Virus record (IMG/VR): IMGVR_UViG_3300017917_002918
Coordinates: 62,001-126,000 of that record
Reading direction: 5' to 3' (one strand)
DNA from: a virus
Length of the DNA: 64,000 bases
Part shown: positions 39,782 through 46,640 of the stretch, piece after piece
How positions within the stretch are numbered: position 1 is the stretch's first letter
Layout of the letters: the number at the start of each line of letters is the position of its first letter
Program-made: the position numbers and the translations under genes
The notes under the pieces: generated by a model
Told to the model about the DNA's origin: nothing
Seen by the model: only the letters and a program-made list of their open reading frames with translations
Database searches by the model: none

Positions 39782-39818
39782 CAAAAAATAAAGACTTAGT
39801 GTAATCTACTAAGTCTTT
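39782..39818 (-). terminator. Intrinsic terminator after rsr
   Basis: On the minus strand an 11-bp stem AAAGACTTAGT/ACTAAGTCTTT with a 7-base loop is followed by ATTTTTTG. It starts about 22 bases after the rsr stop codon. Confidence 0.88.
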
Positions 39819-39840
39819 ACTGGAGGTGAACCATGAACGA

Positions 39841-41316
39841 TTATTTGAAATAGTAGCCTTCAATTTCTTGAATTAAACTATTTGAACCCTTTTCCACTAA
39901 ATCTATATATTCTAAAGTCTTTTCTGACCATCCAGAAATTATATTAACATTTTTACCCATGAATTGTTGTGTACCATAACCTTGTAAATCAATAGCATGA
40001 ACCCAAACGTCAGGATTTACTTCTTGCCTATACCGATCAACCAATGCTTGACATTGTACAGATCTACTATTACGCCAAAACGAATTTGTCTGAACCCAAC
40101 CACTATTGATTTCATTGTCTGAGAAAATAATAATTCTATCTACAAACATCTTGTTATCTAATGCCCATTTAATTGGTAGTGTTATGTCAGTTCCTCCACC
40201 GTTAACATTAATACTTTTGGCATTTGAAATTATACCGTTTGATGACGCTAGGTTGCATTGATAAAGCTTTGTGTCAAATGCAGTAGTGAACGTATCTTCA
40301 CATATATAATTTGCCATAGACATCATTAATGTTGCAATATCTGAACAAAGTACATCACTTTTTGCACTAATTCCACTATTCATTGAACCCGATACATCGG
40401 CACTCAACAATGTTTTGCCTTGAAGTTTATTTATATTTCTTGTGCTGATTTTAATTGCTTTTTCCAATGTATCGATTACTTTAGAACTTACCAACCCTTC
40501 ACTTGTCAATGCTTTATATGCTGAATAATATCTAAATGGCAACAACTTATTCTTTAACACCTTTTCTTCATCACCAAGAAACTCATATACCTTATCAATA
40601 TTACTTGCTCCTGATTTGATTATATTTCTTAAGTTCCTAATCATTGCCATATAACCGAGTTTATTATCGTTTATTAATTGTTCCCAAACTTCCTTAGTGT
40701 TGCCTTTTGCTGATAACTCTGTTTCCCAAGTCACAGGTGTTTTTAATCTATCTTCCAATAACCTTTTGAACATGTCACTTTGTTCATTTGTTTTAGGCTT
40801 CGGATGTACTAAACACAATATATCTCTAAGTTTAACCGCTTTATTCTTTCCATTATATTTTTGTAAACTATATTCATTAAACCTAAGAAATGAATCTGCC
40901 AACCCCTTTTTCATTGAGTTTGGAATAGGTTTGTTATACTTATTTATATAATATGATAGAATCTCGCTCATATCATCTACACGCTCAACCACTTTACCAA
41001 TAGTTTTTCTTGCAAATGGTTTACCTTGAATACTTTTAGCTAATTCAGCAGTAAGTACATGTGATATTGAACGTAAGTGAAACTCGTTTCTTGCGAATAA
41101 TGCTAAATTAGCAATAAACTTTGGATCATATTCGAGAATACTTTGAATCGTATTTATAATTTCATTATCATTATTGCCATAAAATTTGTTTTCACCAAAA
41201 AATGTAGTGAGAACCTGTGTAACTAACTTTTCCTTTTCATCCATCTTGAATGCTACAACACCAGATTTATTGACAGTTTTATTGACATTCTGTGTTGACG
41301 TATTAAATTTTGACAT
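39841..41316 (-). CDS. rsr: Ro60 orthologue Rsr: TROVE plus vWA domains, 491 aa
   Basis: Ro60 is a ring-shaped RNA-binding protein that holds Y RNAs and misfolded RNAs. Residues 10-290 match the TROVE HEAT-repeat ring (NEIINTIQSILEYDPKFIANLALFARNEFHLRSISHVLTAELA is characteristic). Residues 300-491 are a vWA domain with the MIDAS residues DVSGSMNS, GGGTDITLP and IIFSDNEI. The ATG at 41,316 behind AGAGGAATTAATT is correct; a longer frame up to 41,496 reads through the leader RNA and is not credible. The gene follows a tandem Y RNA array on the same strand and ends in its own terminator. In bacteria Rsr works with PNPase or RtcB-type repair systems. Confidence 0.93.
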   Translation of the reverse strand: MSKFNTSTQNVNKTVNKSGVVAFKMDEKEKLVTQVLTTFFGENKFYGNNDNEIINTIQSILEYDPKFIANLALFARNEFHLRSISHVLTAELAKSIQGKPFARKTIGKVVERVDDMSEILSYYINKYNKPIPNSMKKGLADSFLRFNEYSLQKYNGKNKAVKLRDILCLVHPKPKTNEQSDMFKRLLEDRLKTPVTWETELSAKGNTKEVWEQLINDNKLGYMAMIRNLRNIIKSGASNIDKVYEFLGDEEKVLKNKLLPFRYYSAYKALTSEGLVSSKVIDTLEKAIKISTRNINKLQGKTLLSADVSGSMNSGISAKSDVLCSDIATLMMSMANYICEDTFTTAFDTKLYQCNLASSNGIISNAKSINVNGGGTDITLPIKWALDNKMFVDRIIIFSDNEINSGWVQTNSFWRNSRSVQCQALVDRYRQEVNPDVWVHAIDLQGYGTQQFMGKNVNIISGWSEKTLEYIDLVEKGSNSLIQEIEGYYFK

Positions 41317-41346
41317 AATTAATTCCTCTTTTCTTATTAAATTTTT

Positions 41347-41413
41347 ATTCCAAAGGAAAGCCAAGTTGCTATTTTTTCGCCTATGAAGTAAGCAACTTGA
41401 GCACTGTTGGAAT
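41347..41413 (-). ncRNA. Minimal Y RNA-like hairpin in the rsr leader (RNA D)
   Basis: ATTCCAA/TTGGAAT (outer, 7 bp) and CAAGTTGCT/AGCAACTTG (inner, 9 bp) form a two-part stem with an internal loop, topped by the 20-base loop TACTTCATAGGCGAAAAAAT. The loop contains both motifs shared with RNAs A-C: (U)ACUUCA on the 5' side and CGAAAA on the 3' side. It lacks the tRNA-like insert. It lies 30 bases before the rsr start codon and could be a fourth Y RNA or a site where Rsr binds its own message. Confidence 0.6.
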
Positions 41414-41573
41414 TTAAAACAATATAATAATATGGGGAAATTCGAAGAAATTCTGTAGTGTGACTCATGGAGATCCACACAATAATACTTAGCCAATAGG
41501 TTAAAGTATCCACATAATAATCTTTTTATCTGAAGAAATTTTCTTCTTCACCACCATAGTATTAACAAAATTG

Positions 41574-41712
41574 TCAAGGGAAGAAAATCTGATTGAGATA
41601 TTATCGTGCGCTACCACTGCGCCACACACTGTATTAACATACAGCATGACAGGATTCGAACCTGTGACCCCGTCATCCAAATTGAAGTAGCCCAATCATC
41701 ACTTTCCCTTGA
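41574..41712 (-). ncRNA. Y RNA-like RNA C with permuted tRNA-like module
   Basis: The basal stem is TCAAGGGAA(A)G/CTTCCCTTGA (41,702-41,712 with 41,574-41,583) and the upper stem GATTGGG/CTCAATC. The 5' strand continues CTACTTCA...GATGACGGGGTC. The tRNA-like module is T-arm ACAGG TTCGAAT CCTGT (41,649-41,665), a 9-bp acceptor-like hairpin closed by a loop, then D-arm GCGC AGTGGTA GCGC (41,608-41,623). ACGATAATA and the GATTTTCTT element precede the 3' basal strand. The order is T before D, so this is not an ordinary tRNA. Confidence 0.8.
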
Positions 41713-41719
41713 TTATATA

Positions 41720-41867
41720 TAACAATTGTTAAAAGAAAATCACAAAGTCCATTTGTTCCGATTGCTCTCCCAACTGAGCTATATAGATTTAACTATAGAT
41801 GGACTCGAACCATCGACACATTGGTTTCTTGAAGGATTACTTTGCTGTACTGCTTAACAATTGTTAA
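41720..41867 (-). ncRNA. Y RNA-like RNA B with permuted tRNA-like module
   Basis: Basal stem strands TAACAATTGTTA at 41,854-41,867 and 41,720-41,732 are fully complementary, and the upper stem is CAAAGT/ACTTTG. The module has T-arm GATGG TTCGAGT CCATC (41,798-41,814), a CTATA/TATAG acceptor-like hairpin and D-arm GCTC AGTTGGGA GAGC (41,764-41,779). CCTTCA on the 5' side, TCGGAAC after the D-arm and GATTTTCTTT before the 3' strand match the other copies. Only 7 bases separate it from RNA C. Confidence 0.8.
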
Positions 41868-41877
41868 ATATCAATGT

Positions 41878-42028
41878 GTTAAATCAAGAAAAGAAAATCT
41901 AGCCAAGAGGTTTCGTACTCTGCCAATTGAGCTATATACCATATTAATATGATATAGTGGGACTTGAACCCACAACCCCGTCATTAAAAGTGAAGTATCT
42001 TGTCTATTGCACTGCAACTTGATTTAAC
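41878..42028 (-). ncRNA. Y RNA-like RNA A with permuted tRNA-like module
   Basis: Basal stem GTTAAATCAAG (42,018-42,028) pairs perfectly with CTTGATTTAAC (41,878-41,888), 11 bp; upper stem CAAGA/TCTTG. 5' side ATACTTCAC..., then T-arm GTGGG TTCAAGT CCCAC (41,957-41,973), an acceptor-like hairpin CTATAT...ATATAG, D-arm GCTC AATTGGCA GAGT (41,917-41,932), ACGAAACC and GATTTTCTTTT. An additional 6-bp helix GGGGTT/AACCTC takes the place of the anticodon stem. It is the first RNA after the promoter. Confidence 0.8.
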
Positions 42029-42053
42029 AAGGTTTAATCAACCTTATATATTT

Positions 42054-42082
42054 ATCATACCACACATTAAATCAAATGTCAA
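42054..42082 (-). promoter_or_regulatory. Promoter of the Y RNA array and rsr
   Basis: Minus strand TTGACA (42,077-42,082), exactly 17 bases, TATGAT (42,054-42,059). A small AAGGTT/AACCTT hairpin follows the expected start site, before RNA A. Confidence 0.85.
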
Positions 42083-42123
42083 TAGTTTTGAACAAATTTA
42101 TAATTTAATTACATCCAATAACA

Positions 42124-42146
42124 AAACCGCCAAAACTCAGCGGTTT
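42124..42146 (-). terminator. Intrinsic terminator after the 97-aa gene
   Basis: AAACCGC/GCGGTTT on the minus strand with a 9-base loop, followed by TTGTTATT. It separates the 42,161 gene from the Y RNA promoter. Confidence 0.75.
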
Positions 42147-42160
42147 ACTCATTCCCTAAA

Positions 42161-42454
42161 CTAATTTAACTCAACATCTGCACATAATGTTATAGTATCA
42201 CCATTATCCATGTCAAACTTAATATAACCCCATCCAATTTCAAACTCCACTATTCTGTGCTTAAATATACGGTAACTAACAAATGCTTGTCCTTTTTCAG
42301 AAAAATCATAAACGTAATCTCCGCAATGTAATTCAAGATCTTCAAATATCATTGTAATATTGCAATCTACATCTTTCTTTTCCAATGTAACTACCTTGCC
42401 ATGTATAGTACTCAAAATATTTTCGATACTTGCGACACTAGAAGAATAATCCAT
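42161..42454 (-). CDS. Hypothetical protein, 97 aa
   Basis: MDYSSSVASIENILSTIHGKVVTLEKKDVDCNITMIFEDLELHCGDYVYD... is strand-rich and acidic with aromatic strands (VEFEIGWGYIKFDMDNGD). AAGGAGAG lies upstream. It reads away from the GTGTCAAAT repeat cluster, which probably contains its promoter and operators. No known family. Confidence 0.55.
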   Translation of the reverse strand: MDYSSSVASIENILSTIHGKVVTLEKKDVDCNITMIFEDLELHCGDYVYDFSEKGQAFVSYRIFKHRIVEFEIGWGYIKFDMDNGDTITLCADVELN

Positions 42455-42537
42455 ATTTAATCTCTCCTTAATTAAAATAAGATAATATTAAACATATATA
42501 ATTTATTGTTTGCATTAATATAATATCACAAACAAAA

Positions 42538-42684
42538 GTGTCAAATATAGTGTCAAATTTGGGTTTAATGTGTCAAATTTAGTATTAAACAAGGCTAATT
42601 CTACTCAAAAATACACCATTATTATTGCCAAAAAGTATCAAATATGATTTGTCAAGTATCAAATGATTAAAAAAGGTGTCATTT
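42538..42684. repeat. Cluster of six GTGTCAAAT/GTATCAAAT repeats between divergent genes
   Basis: GTGTCAAATAT (42,538), GTGTCAAATTT (42,550), GTGTCAAATTT (42,570), GTATCAAAT (42,635), GTATCAAAT (42,656) and GTGTCATTT (42,676) all read in the same direction. The first three are spaced 12 and 20 bp. They lie between a minus-strand gene (42,454) and the plus-strand acetyltransferase (42,777). Likely binding sites of a regulator or initiator. Confidence 0.65.
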
Positions 42685-42715
42685 TTACTTGAAATTATCA
42701 CAAGAATAAAATGTA

Positions 42716-42742
42716 TGGACATACTTATTGTTTTGATATAAT
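42716..42742 (+). promoter_or_regulatory. Extended -10 promoter of the acetyltransferase gene
   Basis: Plus strand TGGACA (42,716-42,721), 15 bases, TATAAT (42,737-42,742) preceded by TGA (extended -10). The last GTGTCA repeat lies about 30 bp upstream. Confidence 0.6.
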
Positions 42743-42776
42743 ATATAAATAAATATTAATAAAAAGGGGTTTAAAA

Positions 42777-43241
42777 ATGGAAAATTTGTATATTGTTGAC
42801 TACGATGACGAATATAAGGATGAATTTCAAAAATTATCTCTTGAATGGCTTATAAAATATGCTTCCGTTGAACCTGAAGATGAACGTATTTTAGAAAATC
42901 CTCGAAAAGCAATATTGGATGACGGTGGACATATCTTCTTCGCAAAATATAATAATGAAATTGTTGGTACGGTTGCTCTAATTAAAATCGATGAGAACAC
43001 GTATGAGCTTGCTAAATTAGCAGTAACGGAGAGATATAAAGGTTTGGGAATAGGAAATGAATTAATGAATAAGTGTATGGAACAAGCCGAGAAAGATTTA
43101 ATTACAAAAATGATTCTGTACACCGCAGATTTTTTAATTCCTGCTGTAGCATTATACAAAAAATATGGATTTACGCCAGTTCCATCAAAAGATAATAAAT
43201 ATATAGAATCCAACTTAATAATGGAAAAATATTTTTTATAA
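42777..43241 (+). CDS. GNAT-family N-acetyltransferase, 154 aa
   Basis: The middle carries the acetyl-CoA binding motif of the GNAT fold: ELAKLAVTERYKGLGIGNELMNKCMEQA (R-x-x-G-x-G/A), and the end ALYKKYGFTPVP is the typical second motif. It is on the opposite strand to its neighbours, with its own promoter and terminator, so it behaves as a cargo or autonomous gene. The substrate (antibiotic, small molecule or protein N-terminus) cannot be told. AAAAAGGGG precedes the ATG. Confidence 0.85.
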   Translation: MENLYIVDYDDEYKDEFQKLSLEWLIKYASVEPEDERILENPRKAILDDGGHIFFAKYNNEIVGTVALIKIDENTYELAKLAVTERYKGLGIGNELMNKCMEQAEKDLITKMILYTADFLIPAVALYKKYGFTPVPSKDNKYIESNLIMEKYFL

Positions 43242-43251
43242 ACAAATAAAT

Positions 43252-43284
43252 AAAAAACAGGTTCAAACTTAATACCTGTTTTTT
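43252..43284. terminator. Bidirectional terminator between convergent genes
   Basis: AAAAAACAGGT/ACCTGTTTTTT on both strands (11-bp stem, 11-base loop) with A and T runs on both sides. It ends both the acetyltransferase gene (plus) and the HTH gene at 43,326 (minus). Confidence 0.85.
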
Positions 43285-43325
43285 ATTTATTTGTTTATAA
43301 AACTTAGTCTAAAACCATTATATAT

Positions 43326-44465
43326 TTAAGATTGAGTATTTATTTCATATCCGATTTTATCTAAATTATCAATTGAGTATTGATATATTATTTTATCTTT
43401 AAAAATGTCTGGATAGTAGTCATGATTATATTCTTTTTTAAAATTTTTAAACTCTTTAATTGCTGGCTGATTATTCATTTTAATGCTATCTGCATTATCA
43501 TCTATATAACATAAACATAAATTGTCATTATAATCATCCACTGCTACGCAAAGATGAGCTACATCCATTCCTGTATGATTACCAAACACAAGATAATTAT
43601 TAAAGGGCGCTAAAGGGTTGATTCTAGCTGTGCTATTTTTTTCTGTATAACATACACAAATTTCTTCATATTCACCTGGATTTAAGTCATCTTTTAAAAT
43701 TATATATCCATGATAAGTTGCTGTTACGGATTTACTAGAAATTATTTCAATGTCTAAGCTCGCCCTGTGTTTTATTGTGTATACTGATATATCAAGTTTA
43801 TCAACGGGATAGGGGAAGTCGCAAAAAAACTTCCATTTTATTCTTTTTGATTTTTTATTTGATATATTTTTAATTTTAAACTGTGAAAACGTTGTCCAAC
43901 TGAAATCTTGCGAATTATAATATACTATCTTGGTGAAGCACTCATAATACAAATCTGTTTCGGCAATATGAGATTTAACATCTTGGTTGCGATTGAAAAA
44001 TATTGTATTATATTTGGATGAATATGCTCTAATTTTTAAGTCAACAAATACATCTTTTTCATGCTCGTTTACATCAGTTTTAATTATTTTACTTTTATTA
44101 TTCTGGACTTCTCCTGTACCTAAAAACATATGGGCTATTTTGCAATTTTCATCTAAGTGATTCGAATTTATATTTTCTATTATTGTATTGTATAGTAATT
44201 TTAATTTGTTTTCTTTTTCTACTTGACTCAACTTCATTCTCATTATTGCGTCATATAACATTTTTGCAATCTTATGTATTTTCTGTGTTCTAAAATTGTC
44301 ATCATTATCAAAGTTTTTTCCAAAATCACCTCTTTCATATCTCATTACTGTAGATTTGCTTATTTGCAAAAAATCCGCAAATTCATTCGAACCCATATTA
44401 TACAAAGTTCTACGAATTAATTTTAACAATTGAGAAATAGTTTTATTTGATATAGGATTAGTCAT
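43326..44465 (-). CDS. XRE-type HTH protein with large C-terminal domain, 379 aa
   Basis: The start at 44,465 (MTNPISNKTISQLLKLIRRTL) follows AGGGGGAATTAAA. Residues 10-55 form an XRE-type helix-turn-helix (SNEFADFLQISKSTVMRYERGDFG). The remaining 320 residues contain many beta strands with no recognised domain, including SKYNTIFFNRNQDV, KRIKWKFFCDFPYPVDKL and PFNNYLVFGNHTGMDVAHLCV. A DNA-binding sensor protein is likely; the ligand is unknown. Its own promoter is at 44,513-44,540. Confidence 0.7.
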   Translation of the reverse strand: MTNPISNKTISQLLKLIRRTLYNMGSNEFADFLQISKSTVMRYERGDFGKNFDNDDNFRTQKIHKIAKMLYDAIMRMKLSQVEKENKLKLLYNTIIENINSNHLDENCKIAHMFLGTGEVQNNKSKIIKTDVNEHEKDVFVDLKIRAYSSKYNTIFFNRNQDVKSHIAETDLYYECFTKIVYYNSQDFSWTTFSQFKIKNISNKKSKRIKWKFFCDFPYPVDKLDISVYTIKHRASLDIEIISSKSVTATYHGYIILKDDLNPGEYEEICVCYTEKNSTARINPLAPFNNYLVFGNHTGMDVAHLCVAVDDYNDNLCLCYIDDNADSIKMNNQPAIKEFKNFKKEYNHDYYPDIFKDKIIYQYSIDNLDKIGYEINTQS

Positions 44466-44512
44466 TTTAATTCCCCCTAATAGAAGCAATAATAAACTAA
44501 ATTAATACATAT

Positions 44513-44540
44513 ATAATACCACAAACTGTTGCTTTATCAA
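44513..44540 (-). promoter_or_regulatory. Promoter of the HTH gene
   Basis: Minus strand TTGATA (44,535-44,540), 16 bases, TATTAT (44,513-44,518). Confidence 0.65.
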
Positions 44541-44605
44541 TATATTTTTCTAAATATATTGAAATTTAATTACTGAATTTTGCAATATTAATATATAATT
44601 ATAAT

Positions 44606-45034
44606 TTACATATCACTAATTACAACCATATTGACTTCACCAAAATATTGAACTTTCATACCTAATGTTTCACTTATAAATCGCAATGGCACATATGTAA
44701 CCGCGTCAATTTTAAAAGGTTTAGCACTCATTGTTTGTACTTTACCATTAATCATTACTTTATCACTACCTAATGTCATTTTAACATTTAATGAATCATT
44801 CTTAAGTGTCACACCTAATGTTTTTGCGTCCCAACCAACTTGCATACCAAATGTCTCACATGCTTTGCGCACAGGAATATAAATCCTTCCCTGTTCCATT
44901 ATTGGATATTGAGAAAAATGAATTTCACGATTATTATATACCACTCTAATATAATCTTGCTCAGTTATTGCACTAACTGTAATGCCCGAAACAAATATAA
45001 CCACTACTATTAAAATTGCACTAAAAATTTTCAT
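44606..45034 (-). CDS. Secreted stalk-domain (copper amine oxidase N-terminal-like) protein, 142 aa
   Basis: The start at 45,034 (MKIFSAILIVVVIFVSGITVSA) follows GGAGGT and gives a signal peptide of about 22 residues. The mature part has two copies of the Cu-amine-oxidase_N1 stalk unit: GRIYIPVRKACETFGMQVGWDAKTLGVTL and VTYVPLRFISETLGMKVQYFGEVNMVVI. These domains are frequent in secreted proteins of Paenibacillus, Brevibacillus and Clostridia and are not catalytic. It is probably a wall- or surface-associated factor of the host-modifying kind. Confidence 0.8.
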   Translation of the reverse strand: MKIFSAILIVVVIFVSGITVSAITEQDYIRVVYNNREIHFSQYPIMEQGRIYIPVRKACETFGMQVGWDAKTLGVTLKNDSLNVKMTLGSDKVMINGKVQTMSAKPFKIDAVTYVPLRFISETLGMKVQYFGEVNMVVISDM

Positions 45035-45107
45035 AATAACAACCTCCATAAATTATTTTATTTTAATTATACTTACCGAAATACCAAATAACTTAATCAC
45101 CACTATC

Positions 45108-45575
45108 CTATCTGCCATTCAACATACTATTATTTTCCAACTCTACACTAAATCTATCGTAATATAGCATAGTAGTTTTAATACTTAACTCAAATTTCTT
45201 TGCTGTTGCATCCAATCCATTTTCTTTATAATACTCCACAAACCTCTTTTTTCTTGGTACAGTCCATAGCAAATTCATATTACCTCTAAATTTCTCGTCT
45301 GAAACTTCACTCTCGACCAATAATTCGTCATATGGAATGTTCAAAGTGCCACATATTATTACTATATTCTCAAACATCACTCTACTTGGATGGGACACAT
45401 TAACCATAGATTGAAAAGTTGACCTTGTGAGTCCTGTCGTTTCAATTAAAGCATCTCTACTTTCAAATTCTGAATATCTAGCTTGTACCGCTACCAATAA
45501 ATTATACTTCAGTGTCTTTGTTTCAATATTCATAAACTTTTTGTAAATCTCCAAAATGTCTTGTTCTATTCCCAT
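45108..45575 (-). CDS. Predicted HTH regulator, 155 aa
   Basis: The start at 45,575 (MGIEQDILEIYKKF) lies 11 bases behind GGGAG. Two helical DNA-binding candidates occur: DALIETTGLTRSTFQSMVNVSHPSR (residues 42-66) and FVEYYKENGLDATAKKFELSIKTTMLYYDRF (115-145), the latter resembling a homeodomain-like HTH of sigma or YlxM type. A phage regulator is likely. It lies about 75 bases upstream of the stalk-domain gene. Confidence 0.6.
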   Translation of the reverse strand: MGIEQDILEIYKKFMNIETKTLKYNLLVAVQARYSEFESRDALIETTGLTRSTFQSMVNVSHPSRVMFENIVIICGTLNIPYDELLVESEVSDEKFRGNMNLLWTVPRKKRFVEYYKENGLDATAKKFELSIKTTMLYYDRFSVELENNSMLNGR

Positions 45576-45605
45576 TGTAATCAAATCTCCCTTAAAATTA
45601 AATTA

Positions 45606-46127
45606 TTACTTCAATTCGTTCCATAATACTTCTGGACTTCTGTATCTCTTGTACATGACTTCTTTTGCTCTGTCAAAGTCTTGCATTGACCATTCTGGAG
45701 CTTCCGCCAATATATCTGCTATCTTATGCAACTCATCCTTGATTGTGTTGTGACACAATATTTGTCGCACACATACATTTTGCTCATTAAACATATGCGT
45801 AACTAGGAAGTCTTGATTTTTCCATAGATTCATAGCATGCTTGTTATCTGATATTGCGCAATAATTAAAATATCCTTCATACAACATCTCAAAATCATTG
45901 TTAATAAGCAACATAATTGGCACTACCAATACTTTATCCATCTTTATTATACCTGTTTTAAGATGCATTTTTGGCTTATCATGCCTAATTATATAGTTTG
46001 TATCTTCTTTGATTAATAGTGCGAATTCCTCAACATTATTTTCTGGATTGTACACTACACTAGACAACATCACTCCCGATGTTGCATTAAACTGTTCAAA
46101 TGGATTTGTTCCTGTAAAATTACCCAA
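45606..46127 (-). CDS. Hypothetical protein with TTG start, 173 aa
   Basis: The frame begins with TTG at 46,127, well placed behind GAGGTGATTTATT. MGNFTGTNPFEQFNATSGVMLSSVVYN continues into an alpha/beta protein (EEFALLIKEDTNYIIRHDKPK; VLVVPIMLLINNDFEMLYEGYFNYCAIS). No family recognised. It lies downstream of the 12-bp inverted repeat. Confidence 0.6.
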   Translation of the reverse strand: MGNFTGTNPFEQFNATSGVMLSSVVYNPENNVEEFALLIKEDTNYIIRHDKPKMHLKTGIIKMDKVLVVPIMLLINNDFEMLYEGYFNYCAISDNKHAMNLWKNQDFLVTHMFNEQNVCVRQILCHNTIKDELHKIADILAEAPEWSMQDFDRAKEVMYKRYRSPEVLWNELK

Positions 46128-46154
46128 AATAAATCACCTCAATTAATTATTGTA

Positions 46155-46196
46155 CAGGATTGTGAGCAAATATTCAATAACCATCTCACAATCCTG
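46155..46196. repeat. Perfect 12-bp inverted repeat with 18-base loop
   Basis: CAGGATTGTGAG (46,155-46,166) and CTCACAATCCTG (46,185-46,196) are exact inverted copies between two co-directional genes. There is no U-run, so it is not an ordinary terminator. It may be an operator, an RNA processing site or a translational regulator. Confidence 0.6.
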
Positions 46197-46204
46197 CATA
46201 TGTA

Positions 46205-46402
46205 TTAAACTCTGTCCAATATATATCTTTCAACTCCTTGCCATATAGCTAGTACACTATACTCTTCTGCTTCTGAACCAGTTAAATTACCCTTAATAAA
46301 CTTATCATAACCTGTTCTTTTAATATTAAGCAACGCATTATTTCTTGAATTCCTTAACTCAGTTTCACCGAAAAATCTTACTATCTCGTTCATTGTTCTC
46401 AT
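46205..46402 (-). CDS. Small hypothetical protein, 65 aa
   Basis: MRTMNEIVRFFGETELRNSRNNALLNIKRTGYDKFIKGNLTGSEAEEY... is helical and mixed-charge. AAGGAG lies upstream. Function unknown. Confidence 0.5.
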   Translation of the reverse strand: MRTMNEIVRFFGETELRNSRNNALLNIKRTGYDKFIKGNLTGSEAEEYSVLAIWQGVERYILDRV

Positions 46403-46640
46403 AATAACATCTCCTTATCATAAATTAATTATAAAACGATTTGTTATGTTCATCTCAGATGTGGATTCAAGTGTTTCGATGTAAATTAATAACTCTAAAT
46501 TAGTGTTTTCAAATTCGGTAAATCGCCACCTATTTATAAATTAATTATCTCCTACTATTAAATCATAACATATTTTTTATTATATTGTCAATATATTTTC
46601 ATAAATTAATTATATACTAATTTCCCATACTATTTTAATT
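46403..46640 (-). promoter_or_regulatory. Promoter region and long leader before the 65-aa gene
   Basis: The promoter is TTGACA (46,586-46,591), 18 bases, TATGAT (46,562-46,567) on the minus strand. About 150 bases of leader follow. They include a frame encoding a protein-like sequence (TEFENTNLELLIYIETLEST then SEMNITNRFIINL, about 46,414-46,518) behind AGGTGGCG but with no standard start codon. This may be a decayed gene or one using an unusual start. Confidence 0.45.

Noticed and set aside
39817-39850. Plus-strand hexapeptide behind GGAGGTGAACC
   Set aside because: A strong binding site with ATG precedes only six codons (MNDYLK) and lies antisense to the rsr end; likely chance.
41317-41496. 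60-codon N-terminal extension of rsr (MAKYYCVDLHESHYRIS...)
   Set aside because: It reads through the minimal Y RNA hairpin and has no similarity to Ro60. The internal ATG at 41,316 has a clear AGAGGA binding site.
41501-41695. 64-codon frame within RNA C
   Set aside because: It covers the T-arm, D-arm and basal stem of RNA C. No binding site was seen, and the RNA structure explains the sequence better.
41596-41973. Three ordinary tRNA genes
   Set aside because: T-arms precede D-arms in each unit and the acceptor strands are joined by a loop, so normal tRNA order does not apply. They are better explained as permuted tRNA-like modules of Y RNAs.
42827-43213. 128-codon minus-strand frame antisense to the acetyltransferase gene
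   Set aside because: It is the complement of a clear GNAT domain and has no binding site.
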